The notes under the pieces were generated by a model that did no database searches, was not told the origin of the DNA, and was given only the letters and a program-made list of their open reading frames with translations. DNA of 64,000 bases, from assembly GCA_016801845.1 (NCBI GenBank), contig CM028924.1:3303501-3367500 (forward strand), written 5' to 3'. The translations under genes and the position numbers were made by a program. This stretch comes from Polydactylus sextarius (taxonomy: Eukaryota > Chordata > Actinopteri > Polynemidae). Of the stretch, positions 39,401 through 49,461 are shown in pieces; position 1 is the stretch's first letter; each line of letters starts with the position of its first letter.

Positions 39401-42400
39401 TCTAAAAAGTATGATAATCTGAGAAAATACACCCCTTGGATACACAAATGGTTACTGGTTCATCCCAGAAAAGTCAAAACGTGGTTAGAGATACAAAGTA
39501 CGGTAAGGAGCTTGACACAGACCTCAAGACCAAACCAGTTTGTCAACAACATCAGCGTATCTGAGACATATGAACATACACAATCCCAGACATACGTGAT
39601 GAAAGAGTGTGCAGAGCTCTATACCAGATGTTATGTCTGTTGGGTGCTGGCAGAGAGCAAGACAACAGGACGTCACTGTTTGTTATCTGGTCAGCAACCT
39701 GACGTTCAAGTGTGGAGCCAGATCAGAAGGTCAATATGTCACCATTTGTCTCAGTAATAAAGAGATATTTCTCCACTGCACATTGGTCATCGAGTTTTCT
39801 TGTAAGCAAAGTTCTGCTCACCATCTGGTATATTCCTATGTTTCTTGGCCTGGTGTTGCCACCTGTTGCTCAGTGGCACAGTAGGAAAGCATTGGCAGGA
39901 ATGTGTATAATCTCATGCATCCATCAGTGTGTGCACGAGACACTAACCAGATGGGAGGAAAAACTCATAAAAACACTGTCCAATTGCACAATTTGTGGCC
40001 AAAATCTCCATGGGGTACCTTTAAAAAGCAGGAGCAAAATATTTGTCTTTCAAAACAACAGACATTAAACTAATTTCACCATGACCCAGACATAAATATT
40101 TTGTCAGTGAGTGAAGACAGAATCATTAATTTTTTGATTTGTGCCATTTGTCTGTGAGATGAAGTTACATGTGAAATAAATTTGTCTTCAAATCAGGGCC
40201 AGTTTAACAACACAAAAAGACTTTTCTTTGACGCTTACAAAACCTTGCGTCATTTTGTAATAGCAACCAGGTCTATCCTGTTAGTAATTGTACCTCAGAT
40301 CCAAGTTGTACACACAAACACGTCCTTCCTTCTGTAACCGTACTGAAAGAATATACTGTGGTCAACAGGTAGAGGTTCAGCCAGCATGTGGTGGCAATTA
40401 CTTTCTAAAGCTAGAAATAGGATGCAACCCTCCACTTGCTTGCATGGTAAAAGAACTGGGCAGTGTAACTTTCTAAGTTGTCCCCAAGTGTTTACAGCCT
40501 CCCCCTCTGATCCTGGCACAGTTTACGAGAGGAAATAAGTCTGAATGCTCTCAACCCTGAGAGGACTGTGGGAGGTCTCTGTGCAGGCGAAAACCTGTTT
40601 TTCTCCATGTTGATTGGACCACTAAGGCGGGTAGGTGGAAGAAGTTCAATGATTGGATGTCATGACTAGTGGGTTACTTCTGTAAGAGGAAGTGGGCATC
40701 AAAGTACCCAAACCTCAGAGCCTGAGGGTGGCAATCTCTGTCTGGCTGTAAAAACATCAACAACTCATTGACGTAAACAATGAACCCACTGCTAACGTCT
40801 TAAACTCATGTCAAGATCTGCTAATGACAAAAACCATGGTCTGCTGTGGAAAACAAGGTCAACTTACATGTGTTCTATTATTCTACAACTACTGTAACAT
40901 TATGTCTATAATATACATCATTTCTTTGAAAAATGAGTCTAAAATATCTCCCGAGGGCTCATATATCAGTATTCTGTCCACTCATTCATCCATAACTGGC
41001 AATCTCAGGCAGCACTAACTGGCTTTGATGAGTTTTCAGCGTTTCCCTTTGGTTGACGGGTTTGGAGGTGGTGTGCAGCTGTAACAGCAGGACAGCTGCC
41101 TGTGCGCTGGCCAGGATTAGCTTCCCCTCATCAGAAGCAGAGTTGCTAGCATCCTCGCCACAGATTGACATTTTGGCCGGACTTATAGACATGTGGGGTT
41201 GACGTCTGTCTATCTTTAGTTTGTTGGAAAGCTTATTGGAAATTGCACTTAACATAACGACTTGTCAACCTCTAGCTCCTCTGCTAGGCTCCATGCTGCG
41301 CATTGGAAGAGACTACGACTCACAAATAGTGAAACAGAGAAGAAAAGCGGGAGTGATCAAACTGCTGAGATGTTCACTCTGAGCCTGAAATGAAACATGA
41401 AAATACCAAACCTTTTCCTCTGTGATTTCTTGGGGTAGCAGGTGGTCCCAGCAACAGTAGGGGAAATAAGGTCAATGGAGTCAAATCTGAGCTCTTAATG
41501 TTGCATGAGGTTGCTCTGTTTTATTCACATTGCGCCTACTGGACAGATCATTTTTGGTGATAATTTCTAAGGTCTGAGTTTAACATTTTATAAAGATGTT
41601 CCAATCACATTCTTTTTTACTTCTCAATGCCAGTTTCTTGCTACCAACCATTGAGTTTGTTATTGTTATTCTTATATGGCAACCTTTTTCCCCCCCGAAA
41701 AAATGTATTGGTGGGACTTTCCAGAAAGAGTGGGCGATCTGGCCAAATGATTTTATCGCAGCCGTTTTAGGCTGAATCATGATCTGCAATCACAATCACG
41801 TTCCTCTCCGAAAGTGTAGCTGAAATCGTATGATCACATGTGCTGGTACCTGGACACAAAGTCAAGGCTAAAGGCGCACCAAACAAAATCTCTTCATCCT
41901 GTATTTAGCTTCGATTTTATTCTGAAAATCCTGACTGGATTTGTATTTTTCTATCACTTAACGTCTGTCCATGCGCTGCCATTCTTCACTAACAGTTCTA
42001 TCATCTGTTTACAGATCATATCACAACCAATCATACTGTGTGCATAGTTCTTATTGGATAAAGTAATCAGCTTGTTAAATACTCAAGCCTGCGTGACACA
42101 TTGCTGAGAATTGCACGGATGGTTTTGGCATCTTTGTACTGCTATAATTCCAGACTTAGTCTTAATCCAACAAAACGAGATATGAACTCTGGACAAAAAC
42201 AAGACCTGACTGGAAAAAGAAAGTAAGACACAGTGCACAGTCTACTGCACTGCTTTATAATGAACAAAATACTATATAACACAGCTACGCCTATTTCATT
42301 TTGACCAAAGGGAAGAATAAAACTCCCTGTCAAATGCAAATTCTTAAAAAGTCCTTGAAAAAAATATGATTTCTGGAAACAGGAGATTATGCACATTCAT

Positions 42401-42943
42401 CAAATACAAAGAGCCAAACCTGTGAACCAAAAGCCATTTGTTCACAGGAGGCTAATATGTACTGGCTGGAAAGAAAGAAAGAAAAAAACACGACCAGTTG
42501 AGGAACCATGGGAATTTTGTGCCAGTCTGCTCCTGATTTTCTTTTTGCCACCGAGGCCACAGTCTCAACAACATAGCTGTGGCTGTAAAGCAACCTCAGA
42601 GAGACAAAGAGAGGGGCAGACACACAGATAGACGTTCACACAAATACACGGAGACAGAGACGGGCCTCAGAAGTAAATGAAGACGAACAGACAGTGGCTG
42701 GTTTCGACCGAGTTTGACCTCAGCCAGCTATTTCTGCACCGTCAGGTACACATCTTTCTCTCTGCTCAGTCCTTGTTTGTCAGCTTCACACACACTGAAG
42801 TGTCAAAAGTGGAAACCATGGCTAAAGAAAAAGCTGCTGACAGAGGGGGAAAAAACATTTTGGTAGCCCTAGGCATATTCAAAAAGGAAGTTGTGTGTGT
42901 GTGTGTGTGTATGCATACTTAACCTGCCTGCGCACTTGCATAT

Positions 42944-42991
<48 letters not shown>

Positions 42992-45683
42992 ACGCATTTG
43001 TGCCCAGACCAGCTCATGTTGTGCAATCTGTCGTTGAACTAATGTGGCCTCTGCCAGGAGAGGAAGAGCCCCCGAAACTGACTGACAGATCGGATGTGGT
43101 CTGGCACATACAGGAGTGATGTGGACATTAAAAAAAATGAAGATATATTGAAACATTTTGATTCCAAAAACACTTGTGATTCTCGATGTAAAAAGAAGCT
43201 CGCCGCTGTTACTGTGCAACCCCAACACCATGACCTACATCTCCTCACCCCTACCACCTCCATCTACCTCTTCCCCCTCCTCATCACCCTCCTCTTCCTC
43301 TTCCTCTTCTTCTTCTTCCTGCCTGAGCAGGAGACAAAAATGCAGCAAGACATCAGGTGTTGCTATGGCAACTGAAGACAGCACAAATGTGGACAGATGC
43401 CACAGTGAATGAAAACAACAAAAACATAAAATCATAAACACTAGTATATTCTGGATCAGGTTTCTACCGGCTTCAGCTCCAGAGAAACCCTCACCGCTCC
43501 TGATTCAAAAGAAGCGAAGGATACCAGCTGAAAGGACGGCTGTCACCATGGTTACGAGGCAGGGAATTACCAGGTATCGTTGTTGTTCTGTTACCACTTT
43601 TATGGGTTGTTCGTTTATTAACTGATCTAAAAGATCCTTGCAGCCCATGTGGACCATGACTATTTCATTATGATTTCTGTTTCCTCTGAACAGAAACAAC
43701 CTGGTTTCACTTTTTATCCAAATCCTGCTCCAGAGTCGTCCATCAAGGTCTATTCACTGTTTGGTAGTTTTTAAACGGACATCAGTAACATGTCAAACTT
43801 CGTATCAAAATCGGGACACAGCTGCTCTACTTATTATCAAACGTAACCTTTCTTTGAAGACACCCAGACCAAACAGTTTGGTGTTGTATCATCATCCAAC
43901 CCTCCCTGACTTGTAATCTGGTGACGTGATGGATGACGGAGACTTCCTGTGTTTGATTTGTGAGTGAAATCATATAAATTTTGATTTGGTTGTTGATATT
44001 AATGCTATTTGCAAATCAGAGTCACGATAACAATCATCAGTGTTTCTTTTTCAGACATCTCCACAAAGAAATGTTCCTCCAAATGTTCAGGCTGAGTAAA
44101 CCTCCTCCTGGTCAATGCGAGCGCCGCTTCTTTAATCTATATCCACAAGTTTCACGGATGTAACAGCAAAACCACCGTAACAGAAGACAGTCCCGATACA
44201 CCACAACCGACTCAGGGTTTGGCTCGTCGACAGCTGCAACATAACGTCTGACAGTTCATTTTTTAAAGAATTAACACACCAACTGAGAGTGGTTCTGACA
44301 GGTTCACACAGATGAAGCTGAATTCACTCCAACGTACAAGACTTTATTTGCTTGTAGCTCTGACAACAGCTGTAAAAACATCAGCGTCTATTGAAAGAAA
44401 CAACTTTCTGACGACAACTGAAGCTAGTGAAGCTTAAACTGTTGAACACGTGAGACTCTGATCAATATTATCATCTGTAATTGTGACAGAAACGAAGCTT
44501 CAGAACAGTTACAGCTCGTTGGAAAGTTCTAGAATGTTGCGTTACAGTGCATTAGCTAAGGGAACGCGGTTGCTAGGCGACAAATTAACTACCACTGGCA
44601 GTTGTAACCAGTTAGAGCGCGCGGATGTATATTAAACGAACAGTGAGGAGGAAGTGGGGGGACACATGTGTGTGTGTGTGTGTTTATGGGATAATTTACA
44701 GCCCCAAAACCTTCACAAACTCCACATCTGACTGGAGTACAAACACCGGAACTCTCGGTTTTAATAATAATTCGTGATTCCATCTTCTTGACGCCTGGGC
44801 AGAAGAGAGGATTGTGCAAGTTCACTTGGCAGCCAGTCCACATCTGGAGAGCATTACGTCTGCAGGAGACGTGAAGCCAGGCTAGTTGCGCGGCTTGCCC
44901 CTGGATATCAAACTACGTGTCATTAACGATGTGTGTGTATATGTGTGTGTGTGTGTTTTCCATTTCTTAACAGGTCACAGACAAACAGGTTACAAACCAG
45001 AGCTTGCTACTTTTTTAATGTATCTTTTTTTTAAAAATCTTTAATACAGGAATGTTCATGAAAACTTGAATTTTTGAGCATATTAATGTGGGACTATAGA
45101 AAAAAATAAAATAAAGTGACAACTGCAAGAGAAGGCCTCCTCAGTGTGTGTAGGTAGATAGTTGGATGTAAAAGGCCTGTGAGCCATTTTATATACACAC
45201 ACAGCTGGAATAAGCTCGTCACTGACATTTTATTAGGAAAAATCTCCCGCCGCTGATTAGCACCGGGACTGAGGCGGAGGTAGAAATTGTTGCACGGTGA
45301 CCCCCGCGGCTTGCGTAACGTGAAAAGGTGCGTTTAAATGCAAGAGGGAATCATATATTTAAACATATATATATATATATATATATATAGCGACAGAGAT
45401 GTGATTGAAAGGGGTTGTTTTATGCATTTTTAATGCATTTATAAAATGACTGTCGACAAAAGACTGTGCACATTAAAGATCTGTAGTACCGAGCAGCAGC
45501 GAGTCTCTCTCCCGGCTGGAGCCATGCACAACACGGCAACACAACACGGCAGCTCTCGGTAACTGTGAGCAAGGCTGAGTCGTTTCTTTACCTCTGTGCT
45601 CTGTCGACAATAAGCGTCTCACACACACACACGCACACACACATGTATCCTACCTGCAGTCGCTCCGACGCGGGTTGCCACAT
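22761..45683 (-). CDS. pid1: PID1, PTB-domain adaptor (3 coding exons, complete)
   Basis: The CDS is the reverse-strand join of 45654-45683, 35471-35617 and 22761-23261, giving 225 residues, close to mammalian PID1 (about 217-250 aa by isoform). Both introns are phase 0 with GT-AG ends. Residues 1-10 read MWQPASERLQ. Residues 11-59 carry the linker with KLNVLTLRKEPLP and VIFHEPEAIELC. Residues 60-225 hold the PTB/PID fold, including VTYLGKV, FLSGCTE, LLEIRPFQV, VARIAYCTADH and NDDLSFQMDCHAVE, then an acidic tail ending PDDG. In mammals PID1 is a cytoplasmic adaptor that binds the LRP1 tail at NPXY and dampens insulin/IGF signalling; that role is carried over by homology. The start is fixed by in-frame stops upstream at 45711-45716 and by A at -3. 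It lies directly downstream of dner, as in human. The segment after FLSGCTE (GLVERRALNQQQ...) differs from my memory of the mammalian protein. Confidence 0.97.
23465..23608 (-). mobile_element. decayed non-LTR retrotransposon (LINE) reverse-transcriptase fragment
   Basis: On the minus strand 23576-23608 reads AGVPQGSVLVP, the RT motif usually seen as GVPQGSVLGP. About 85 bp further on, 23465-23506 reads NCGADDTLLFVP around the catalytic ADD of the (F/Y)ADD box. The two motifs are in different frames, closer than in an intact RT, and separated by a homopolymer, so the copy is dead. It lies in the same orientation as pid1, inside intron 2. The element's ends and family are not determinable by eye. 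Confidence 0.75.
24173..24191. repeat. (GA)n microsatellite
   Basis: About nine GA units in pid1 intron 2. Confidence 0.93.
26863..26896. repeat. poly-T tract (34 nt)
   Basis: The longest homopolymer of the window. Read on the minus strand it is A34, which could be a retroposon tail, but the sequence ahead of it (26900-27050 reversed) shows only a repeat-like phrase around CATTTACACCTGGTATTAAA. Confidence 0.95.
27964..27997 (+). other. G-run block with G-quadruplex potential
   Basis: Runs of 5, 6, 3 and 4 G within 34 bp in pid1 intron 2; a second block (4, 4 and 8 G) follows at 28172-28189. Confidence 0.72.
28421..28487. repeat. teleost-type dispersed repeat fragment (TAGCT-rich)
   Basis: The sequence CAGCAGCTGCATAGTTTAGC runs into tandem TTAGC units and then AAAGACTGGTAAACATGAAG and AAACAGCTAAC. 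This is close to a common teleost repeat that reads TTAGCATAAAGACTGGAAAC. Assigned from memory, unverified. Confidence 0.45.
29597..29619. repeat. (AGG)n purine triplet repeat
   Basis: About seven AGG units, flanked by further purine-rich sequence. It explains the poly-Glu and poly-Ser open frames seen here. Confidence 0.92.
30374..30410. repeat. (TG)n(GA)n compound microsatellite
   Basis: About 15 TG units followed by four GA units. Confidence 0.95.
32410..32600. repeat. teleost-type dispersed repeat fragment
   Basis: The stretch contains CCTCTAGTGGTAAAGTAGCA, GAAACTACGGTGGCC, a TCTAGGGTCAGTGTTTGGT block and GGCCACCGTAGAAACCTGGTG. It resembles a repeat I remember seeing in many teleost genomes. 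CTACGGTGGCC (32501-32511) and GGCCACCGTAG (32576-32586) form a perfect 11-bp inverted repeat. Family assignment would need a repeat library. Confidence 0.5.
35471..35617 (-). CDS. pid1: pid1 coding exon 2 (49 codons)
   Basis: The exon encodes HFQTMLKTKLNVLTLRKEPL through to HVGYK, nearly identical to mammalian PID1. The acceptor is CATCAG before CAC, and the donor is AAG followed by GTAGGATCAC. Both ends are phase 0. The internal ATG of HFQTM could serve as a start if another promoter were used. Confidence 0.97.
37906..37983 (+). other. G-run block with adjoining G/C hairpin
   Basis: G-runs at 37906-37925 are followed by an imperfect 13-bp stem: GTTGGGTGGGGGG (37939-37951) against CCCCCCACCCGAC (37971-37983), with one mismatch. 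Lies in pid1 intron 1. Confidence 0.65.
38578..40476 (+). pseudogene. cluster of broken plus-strand reading frames, origin unknown
   Basis: Four plus-strand open frames of 91-124 codons (38578-38943, 39383-39757, 39609-39884, 39712-40068), then a 62-codon one (40288-40476), overlap in different frames in AT-rich DNA. Their translations are rich in Cys and Trp with a few Asn-X-Ser/Thr sites, including a CYVC pair at 39629-39640. This looks like a frameshifted coding relic inserted antisense to pid1. An old retroviral envelope-type gene is one possibility, but no diagnostic motif (protease, RT, fusion peptide) was seen. It may also be chance. Confidence 0.25.
42892..42990. repeat. two (GT)n tracts
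   Basis: GT runs at 42892-42910 and 42946-42990, separated by a 35-bp unique spacer. They produce the His/Thr-rich open frames on the other strand. Confidence 0.95.
43263..43318. repeat. pyrimidine-rich TCC/TTC tract
   Basis: Almost unbroken pyrimidines in CCTC and TTC triplets; a mirror-type tract able in principle to form triplex DNA. Confidence 0.88.
45365..45388. repeat. (AT)12 microsatellite
   Basis: Pure AT run in pid1 intron 1, about 270 bp after the first coding exon in transcription order. Confidence 0.95.
45654..45683 (-). CDS. pid1: pid1 coding exon 1 (10 codons)
   Basis: This 30-bp piece encodes MWQPASERLQ, one residue different from the mammalian start as I recall it (S for T at position 6). 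The last codon CAG is followed by GT (donor GTAGGATA, plus-strand ac at 45652-45653). The frame is phase 0 and joins HFQTM in exon 2. Stops TAG TAA lie in frame upstream at 45711-45716, so this ATG is the most likely start of this transcript. Confidence 0.93.
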
Positions 45684-45847
45684 ATTAGCTGAATCAGAGG
45701 TTCTCCGTCTTTACTACAGCTTGTTTTCTTTACGTAGTCCGGTTCACATCTGTTCGCTTTCACGGCTTGACTCCGTCCTCCTTCAATCTGGACTGGCTCG
45801 GTAATGAAGGATGTGTTTGCTCCGCCTGGCTGCAGTGTTGACGGTGT

Positions 45848-45865
45848 CCAGCAGGTGGCGGTAGC
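45848..45865 (+). promoter_or_regulatory. CTCF-like binding motif
   Basis: The sequence CCAGCAGGTGGCGGTAGC closely follows the vertebrate CTCF core (CCASYAGRKGGCRS). It lies about 165 bp upstream of the pid1 ATG, in the short dner-pid1 interval. The match is by eye; occupancy is unknown. Confidence 0.5.
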
Positions 45866-45890
45866 TGCTCCGCTGTATCTGGTCCCATTG

Positions 45891-45915
45891 GTCTGGTCTG
45901 GTCTGGTCTGGTCTG
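45891..45915. repeat. (GTCTG)5 tandem pentamer
   Basis: Five exact GTCTG copies immediately upstream of the pid1 CCAAT box in the promoter region. Confidence 0.95.
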
Positions 45916-46227
45916 ATCAGACTGATGCGTTCAGGTGCGGCCGGAAATCAAAGCTTCTACCAGACCGACATTGTGGGTTTTGGTCAGTGCTGTTGGAGGG
46001 TTGGTGGAGGGCTCCATCTTGGAGGGTGGATGGATGGAGAAAGGTTTTAAATAAATATATCAATATCAAAATTGGGAGAATTTTGGGATAAATTAACAGT
46101 TTTTATACTTTAGTTCAGACTCAAGACATCATCAAGTCTGTTGTAGTGCATGTACTTGCACAGTACATTTGATTATAGATTACTTCTCATACCTAATTAC
46201 AATAAATACTAGAAACTTTAAGACTAT

Positions 46228-46340
46228 TACGCTTTTACTCGAGTATCGTTCTAGTCGATGACTTGAACTTGAACTGACTTGAACCAAAATCATTTCTTGG
46301 TTGAGTATCTGTACTTCTACTCAAATGTTACTTCACATAC
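46228..46340. repeat. teleost-type dispersed repeat fragment (ACTCGAGTA type)
   Basis: The words GCTTTTACTCGAGTATCGTT and GAGTATCTGTACTTCTACTC resemble a widespread teleost repeat rich in ACTTNNACTCAAGTA. Low-level, degraded match from memory. Confidence 0.35.
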
Positions 46341-48146
46341 TTTGAAATAATGAAAATAAGCCAAGTTCTTTGATTTCATTGTCATAATTTCATCTGCACT
46401 GTTTGTTTACAAAGTGAAAAAGTTGCTTCTGAACTTCCCACACGTGTTGACATTTGCACCTTTCAGCTAATTGTTTTTGGTTTATTGGTTGATTCTCAGC
46501 TCTTTGTGCCCAGTGGTGAATATATTGGAGCATATACATCACAATACAACAAATTAACTGCTAAAACAAGTGTGTAACTAGTCTCCTACTAAAAGTTTCT
46601 GATAAGACAGCCAATTTCCACATTCATTCAGTGTAAAAAATCAACATAAAAAGTATTAATATTTCTCAGCTGGACACCGAAAAGTCCCCGTAATGTTATT
46701 GAACATCATTAAACAGAGAACTTCAGAGGCTTCAGAAGATTAGTCATCCAGACCAGTGTTGCCAACCAGCAGAAGAATGCAGTTAAAAAGGAAATGATCA
46801 TATAAAAACGTTCCAAATGGCACGGCAGACATTATTTCAGGGGATGGTGGCAATAAAATGTGGTTAGCTTAAATGTTCTGTTCTCATAATTCCTAAATTT
46901 CGCAAAGGCAGCGAACGACAAAGTCTATGGAGAATTGCCACAGTCATGCCCACACATTTTGATCTTCTTAAGCTCCTCAAAAACAAGTTGTAACAAAAAC
47001 ATTCTGTCCCCCAGACTGTTTTGAACTGTGATGAGTTCGGTATGACCTTGTTATTCTCAAAGTGAGGCCTGGGAATCCACTGAAGTATCATCCATTATTT
47101 TTGTGGAAGCTGTTGAATGAATTATTTTTACTTTCGCCAACATTTCGGACATAGTTTTACTGTTGGGTAATCATCCTGTGTTTTTTTTTTTTTTTTTTTT
47201 TCGGACAAACGATACAGTTTTGTAATAAAACCACAACAGACCTGCTGAGAAAAAGAAAAACCCAACAACAGTGTTTTGCAGAACATAGAAATTAAAAACA
47301 AAACATTAAAAGTCTGACCCTGATCCAGGGTGTACAGAGGTCTGAGGCCAAGCACAAGGCCCCAAACACAGAAACACAGACCACAGGGAAAGGTGAGAAC
47401 TATCAATAACGTCTGTGTGTGCATGTTTGTGTACACATATAATAAATGTAGATGTGTTGAGCGACGTGACTCTACAGTCGCGGTCTGTATTTAGAGATGT
47501 TTACATGGGGAACATCTGGATAAAGCCTGAGGTCACTGAGGGTGCTCACATTACCAACACTCCATAAAAGGTCTTTCCCACGGTTGATGGTTCAGTCTGG
47601 TGGGTATGACCTTGGGACGCTGGAGAAAAACAGACATTGGGAGAATTATCTTTAATTCTTTTTTTTTATTTTGGTTTGAGTTGACTGCTGCACATCCTTC
47701 CACCGTCATCTCATTTATCTGATGTTATTGGATGTGGGTGTTAAATCTATATACTTTTTTTTCCCAAAAGAAGGAGCAGAAGTTGTTGAACGTTGTCAAG
47801 TGGCAACAAATGTCTGGTTACATTACATCAACAGTGAATATTGTTGTTAAATGGAAAACATTCACACTTTTGTCCTAACTTCCAGCTATTGTATCAACTC
47901 TAGCATTGAAAATTAAAAAAAAAAAAAATCATTGCATGCATGCAGTACAAAAAGTCCCTGGAGCATTATGGTTTTTTTTTTTTTGTTTTGTTTTTTGTTT
48001 TTTCATTGTTGCTGTTCCTGACCGAGGCCTTGAGCAAAGAAAAGCTTGTTTTCAGTTACAATTGATTTATTAGTGATAGTTTTACACATTTAATTGGGAA
48101 AAAAATGATATCAAAGAGACACAGTCGATCATTGTTCACTTGAATC

Positions 48147-48152
48147 TTTATT
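48147..48152 (-). promoter_or_regulatory. candidate dner poly(A) signal
   Basis: AATAAA on the minus strand, about 1.2 kb after the dner stop, followed 20-40 nt later by a GU/U-rich stretch. It is the best-formed of several candidates. Confidence 0.5.
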
Positions 48153-49286
48153 GTTTACATCATTCAACATAGATAATAGGTAATCATATGGTTCCTGTGT
48201 TTAAAATGAGAGGGAGAAAGAAAAAACAGAGGTTTAGTTGAGCTTATTGGTAAAACATTGCTCGACCTTGAGGGGAACAACACAGCTGCACAGACAGAGT
48301 TTTTCCACTGGCAGGACACAGAAGCACATGTACTCTGGAGTAGATATCATCCCTCTTCCTCTTCTTTCTCCATCCTCTCCACCTTAAAACCAACAAGAGG
48401 CCACTCCAGCAAATAAAACACTCATCCAGAAACTATTCAACACTGTCAATACTAGAGGTGAATTTGTACACTGGGATAAACAGGTACACTGAGTAAAACC
48501 AACTATGTTTCTGTGCATTGAGAAATATACCTACGTATTATCCTAAATATCACTGAAATACATAACGTAGGATGGCAGGGTCACAGTACTCCAGTAAACC
48601 CACTTTCTTTACTATTCGTACACTTGCATGTGAAGAACAGGACGATATGTATTTTGACAAAAAAAAAAAAAAATTCTGTGACTAGTATTTTATATTTGTA
48701 AATTGATCTACTGTCCACAAACTACCCGAAGAAAAAAAATATATATTTGCCACAATCTTGACATAGAGAGAAATACGATGCAGTGAAAAAAAAAAAAAAA
48801 AAACAACCAACAACCAAATACAAAAAAATTAAATAATGCAAAGAGAACAAGAGCAAATCTAACCATGCACGAAGTAAGGCAACCTACTGCAGAATTTTTA
48901 TTTTTTTAAGATATAGAAAAAGATACAGTGTATGCACCATGAGCAGTGCAACTATTTCTACAACACCCAAGAACTGTTGTCAGCGCTGTCAGTTTACACT
49001 TAGATATCTGGGCTCCTGTGTCGCCAGCCCCACCTACAGACGGAGGTTAGTGGTGGTGTTGCCCATCATGAATAACCTAAGTAATGCAAAGTATGCTCTT
49101 ATGCTACAGTAAAGCCTTATCGTGGACTTTGACAGGAAAATAAACGTATCAAATTCCAGATTTGTTCTATTTAAACTACACAATATGTTTAGGATTTTTA
49201 TTCCCCCTCCACTTTACATTCAATTTTGTTCTGCTGTTTTTTTTTCTTAAGAAATACTTAAAGATTTATATTGACTTTCTCTATGC

Positions 49287-49310
49287 GTGTGTGTGTGTGT
49301 GTGTGTGTGT
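49287..49310. repeat. (GT)12 microsatellite
   Basis: Pure GT run 40 bp after the dner stop, inside the likely 3' UTR. Confidence 0.95.
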
Positions 49311-49349
49311 TTGCAGGTGCACATGTGCAGCTCGTGATGGTTGTTGTTT

Positions 49350-49461
49350 TTACAAATCCTTCGTCTTGATGAGAGTAACCAAGGGTTTGTCATCGGGACT
49401 GTAATCTTCATAGGCGATGGGGGTGGCGTCGTACATCGCGGGCCTGGACTTCTTGCCAAAT
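49350..49461 (-). CDS. dner: dner exon 13 (C-terminal tail and stop)
   Basis: The exon encodes FGKKSRPAMYDATPIAYEDY and SPDDKPLVTLIKTKDL, then TAA. Its first base completes an Arg codon split with exon 12. The acceptor is TTTTCTCATTAG. It is nearly identical to the mammalian C terminus. Confidence 0.98.

Larger units (their letters stand above)
35618..45653 (-). other. pid1: pid1 intron 1
   Basis: The 10.0-kb intron runs from the exon 1 donor GTAGGATA to the acceptor CATCAG at 35618-35620. It contains a G-rich stretch with hairpin (37906-37983), the broken plus-strand reading-frame cluster at 38578-40476, (GT)n tracts (42892-42910, 42946-42990), a pyrimidine-rich tract (43263-43318) and (TA)n (45365-45388). 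I did not find an alternative first coding exon. Confidence 0.85.
45684..45930 (-). promoter_or_regulatory. pid1: putative pid1 5' UTR and core promoter
   Basis: The sequence just upstream of the pid1 start is richer in CpG than its surroundings and contains no TATA box. A CCAAT box on the pid1 strand lies at 45887-45891, about 205 nt above the ATG. An ATG-TGA start-stop pair lies at 45744-45749, and a CTCF-like motif at 45848-45865. The transcription start is not determinable from sequence; by the usual spacing from CCAAT it could fall near 45790-45830. Confidence 0.45.
45684..48124. other. dner-pid1 intergenic interval
   Basis: The interval between the pid1 start and the likely dner poly(A) site is only about 2.4 kb including the pid1 promoter. 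It holds the pentamer repeat at 45891-45915, a teleost-type repeat fragment around 46228-46340 and a T22 run near 47179-47201. The reading frames inside it show no recognisable domain. Confidence 0.6.
48125..49349 (-). other. dner: likely dner 3' UTR
   Basis: This follows the dner stop on the transcribed strand. An AATAAA followed by GATTCAAG lies at 48147-48152 (plus-strand tttatt), with a U/GU-rich stretch (TGTGTCTCTTTG) just beyond, which is good poly(A) architecture and gives a UTR of about 1.2 kb. Earlier hexamers at 49197-49202 and 48897-48902 could give shorter forms, and one at 48066-48071 a slightly longer form. A (GT)n tract at 49287-49310 would be read as (AC)n in the mRNA. Confidence 0.55.

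Noticed and set aside
42869..43231. 120-codon minus-strand frame with long Thr-His repeats
   Set aside because: Produced by the GT microsatellites at 42892-42990.
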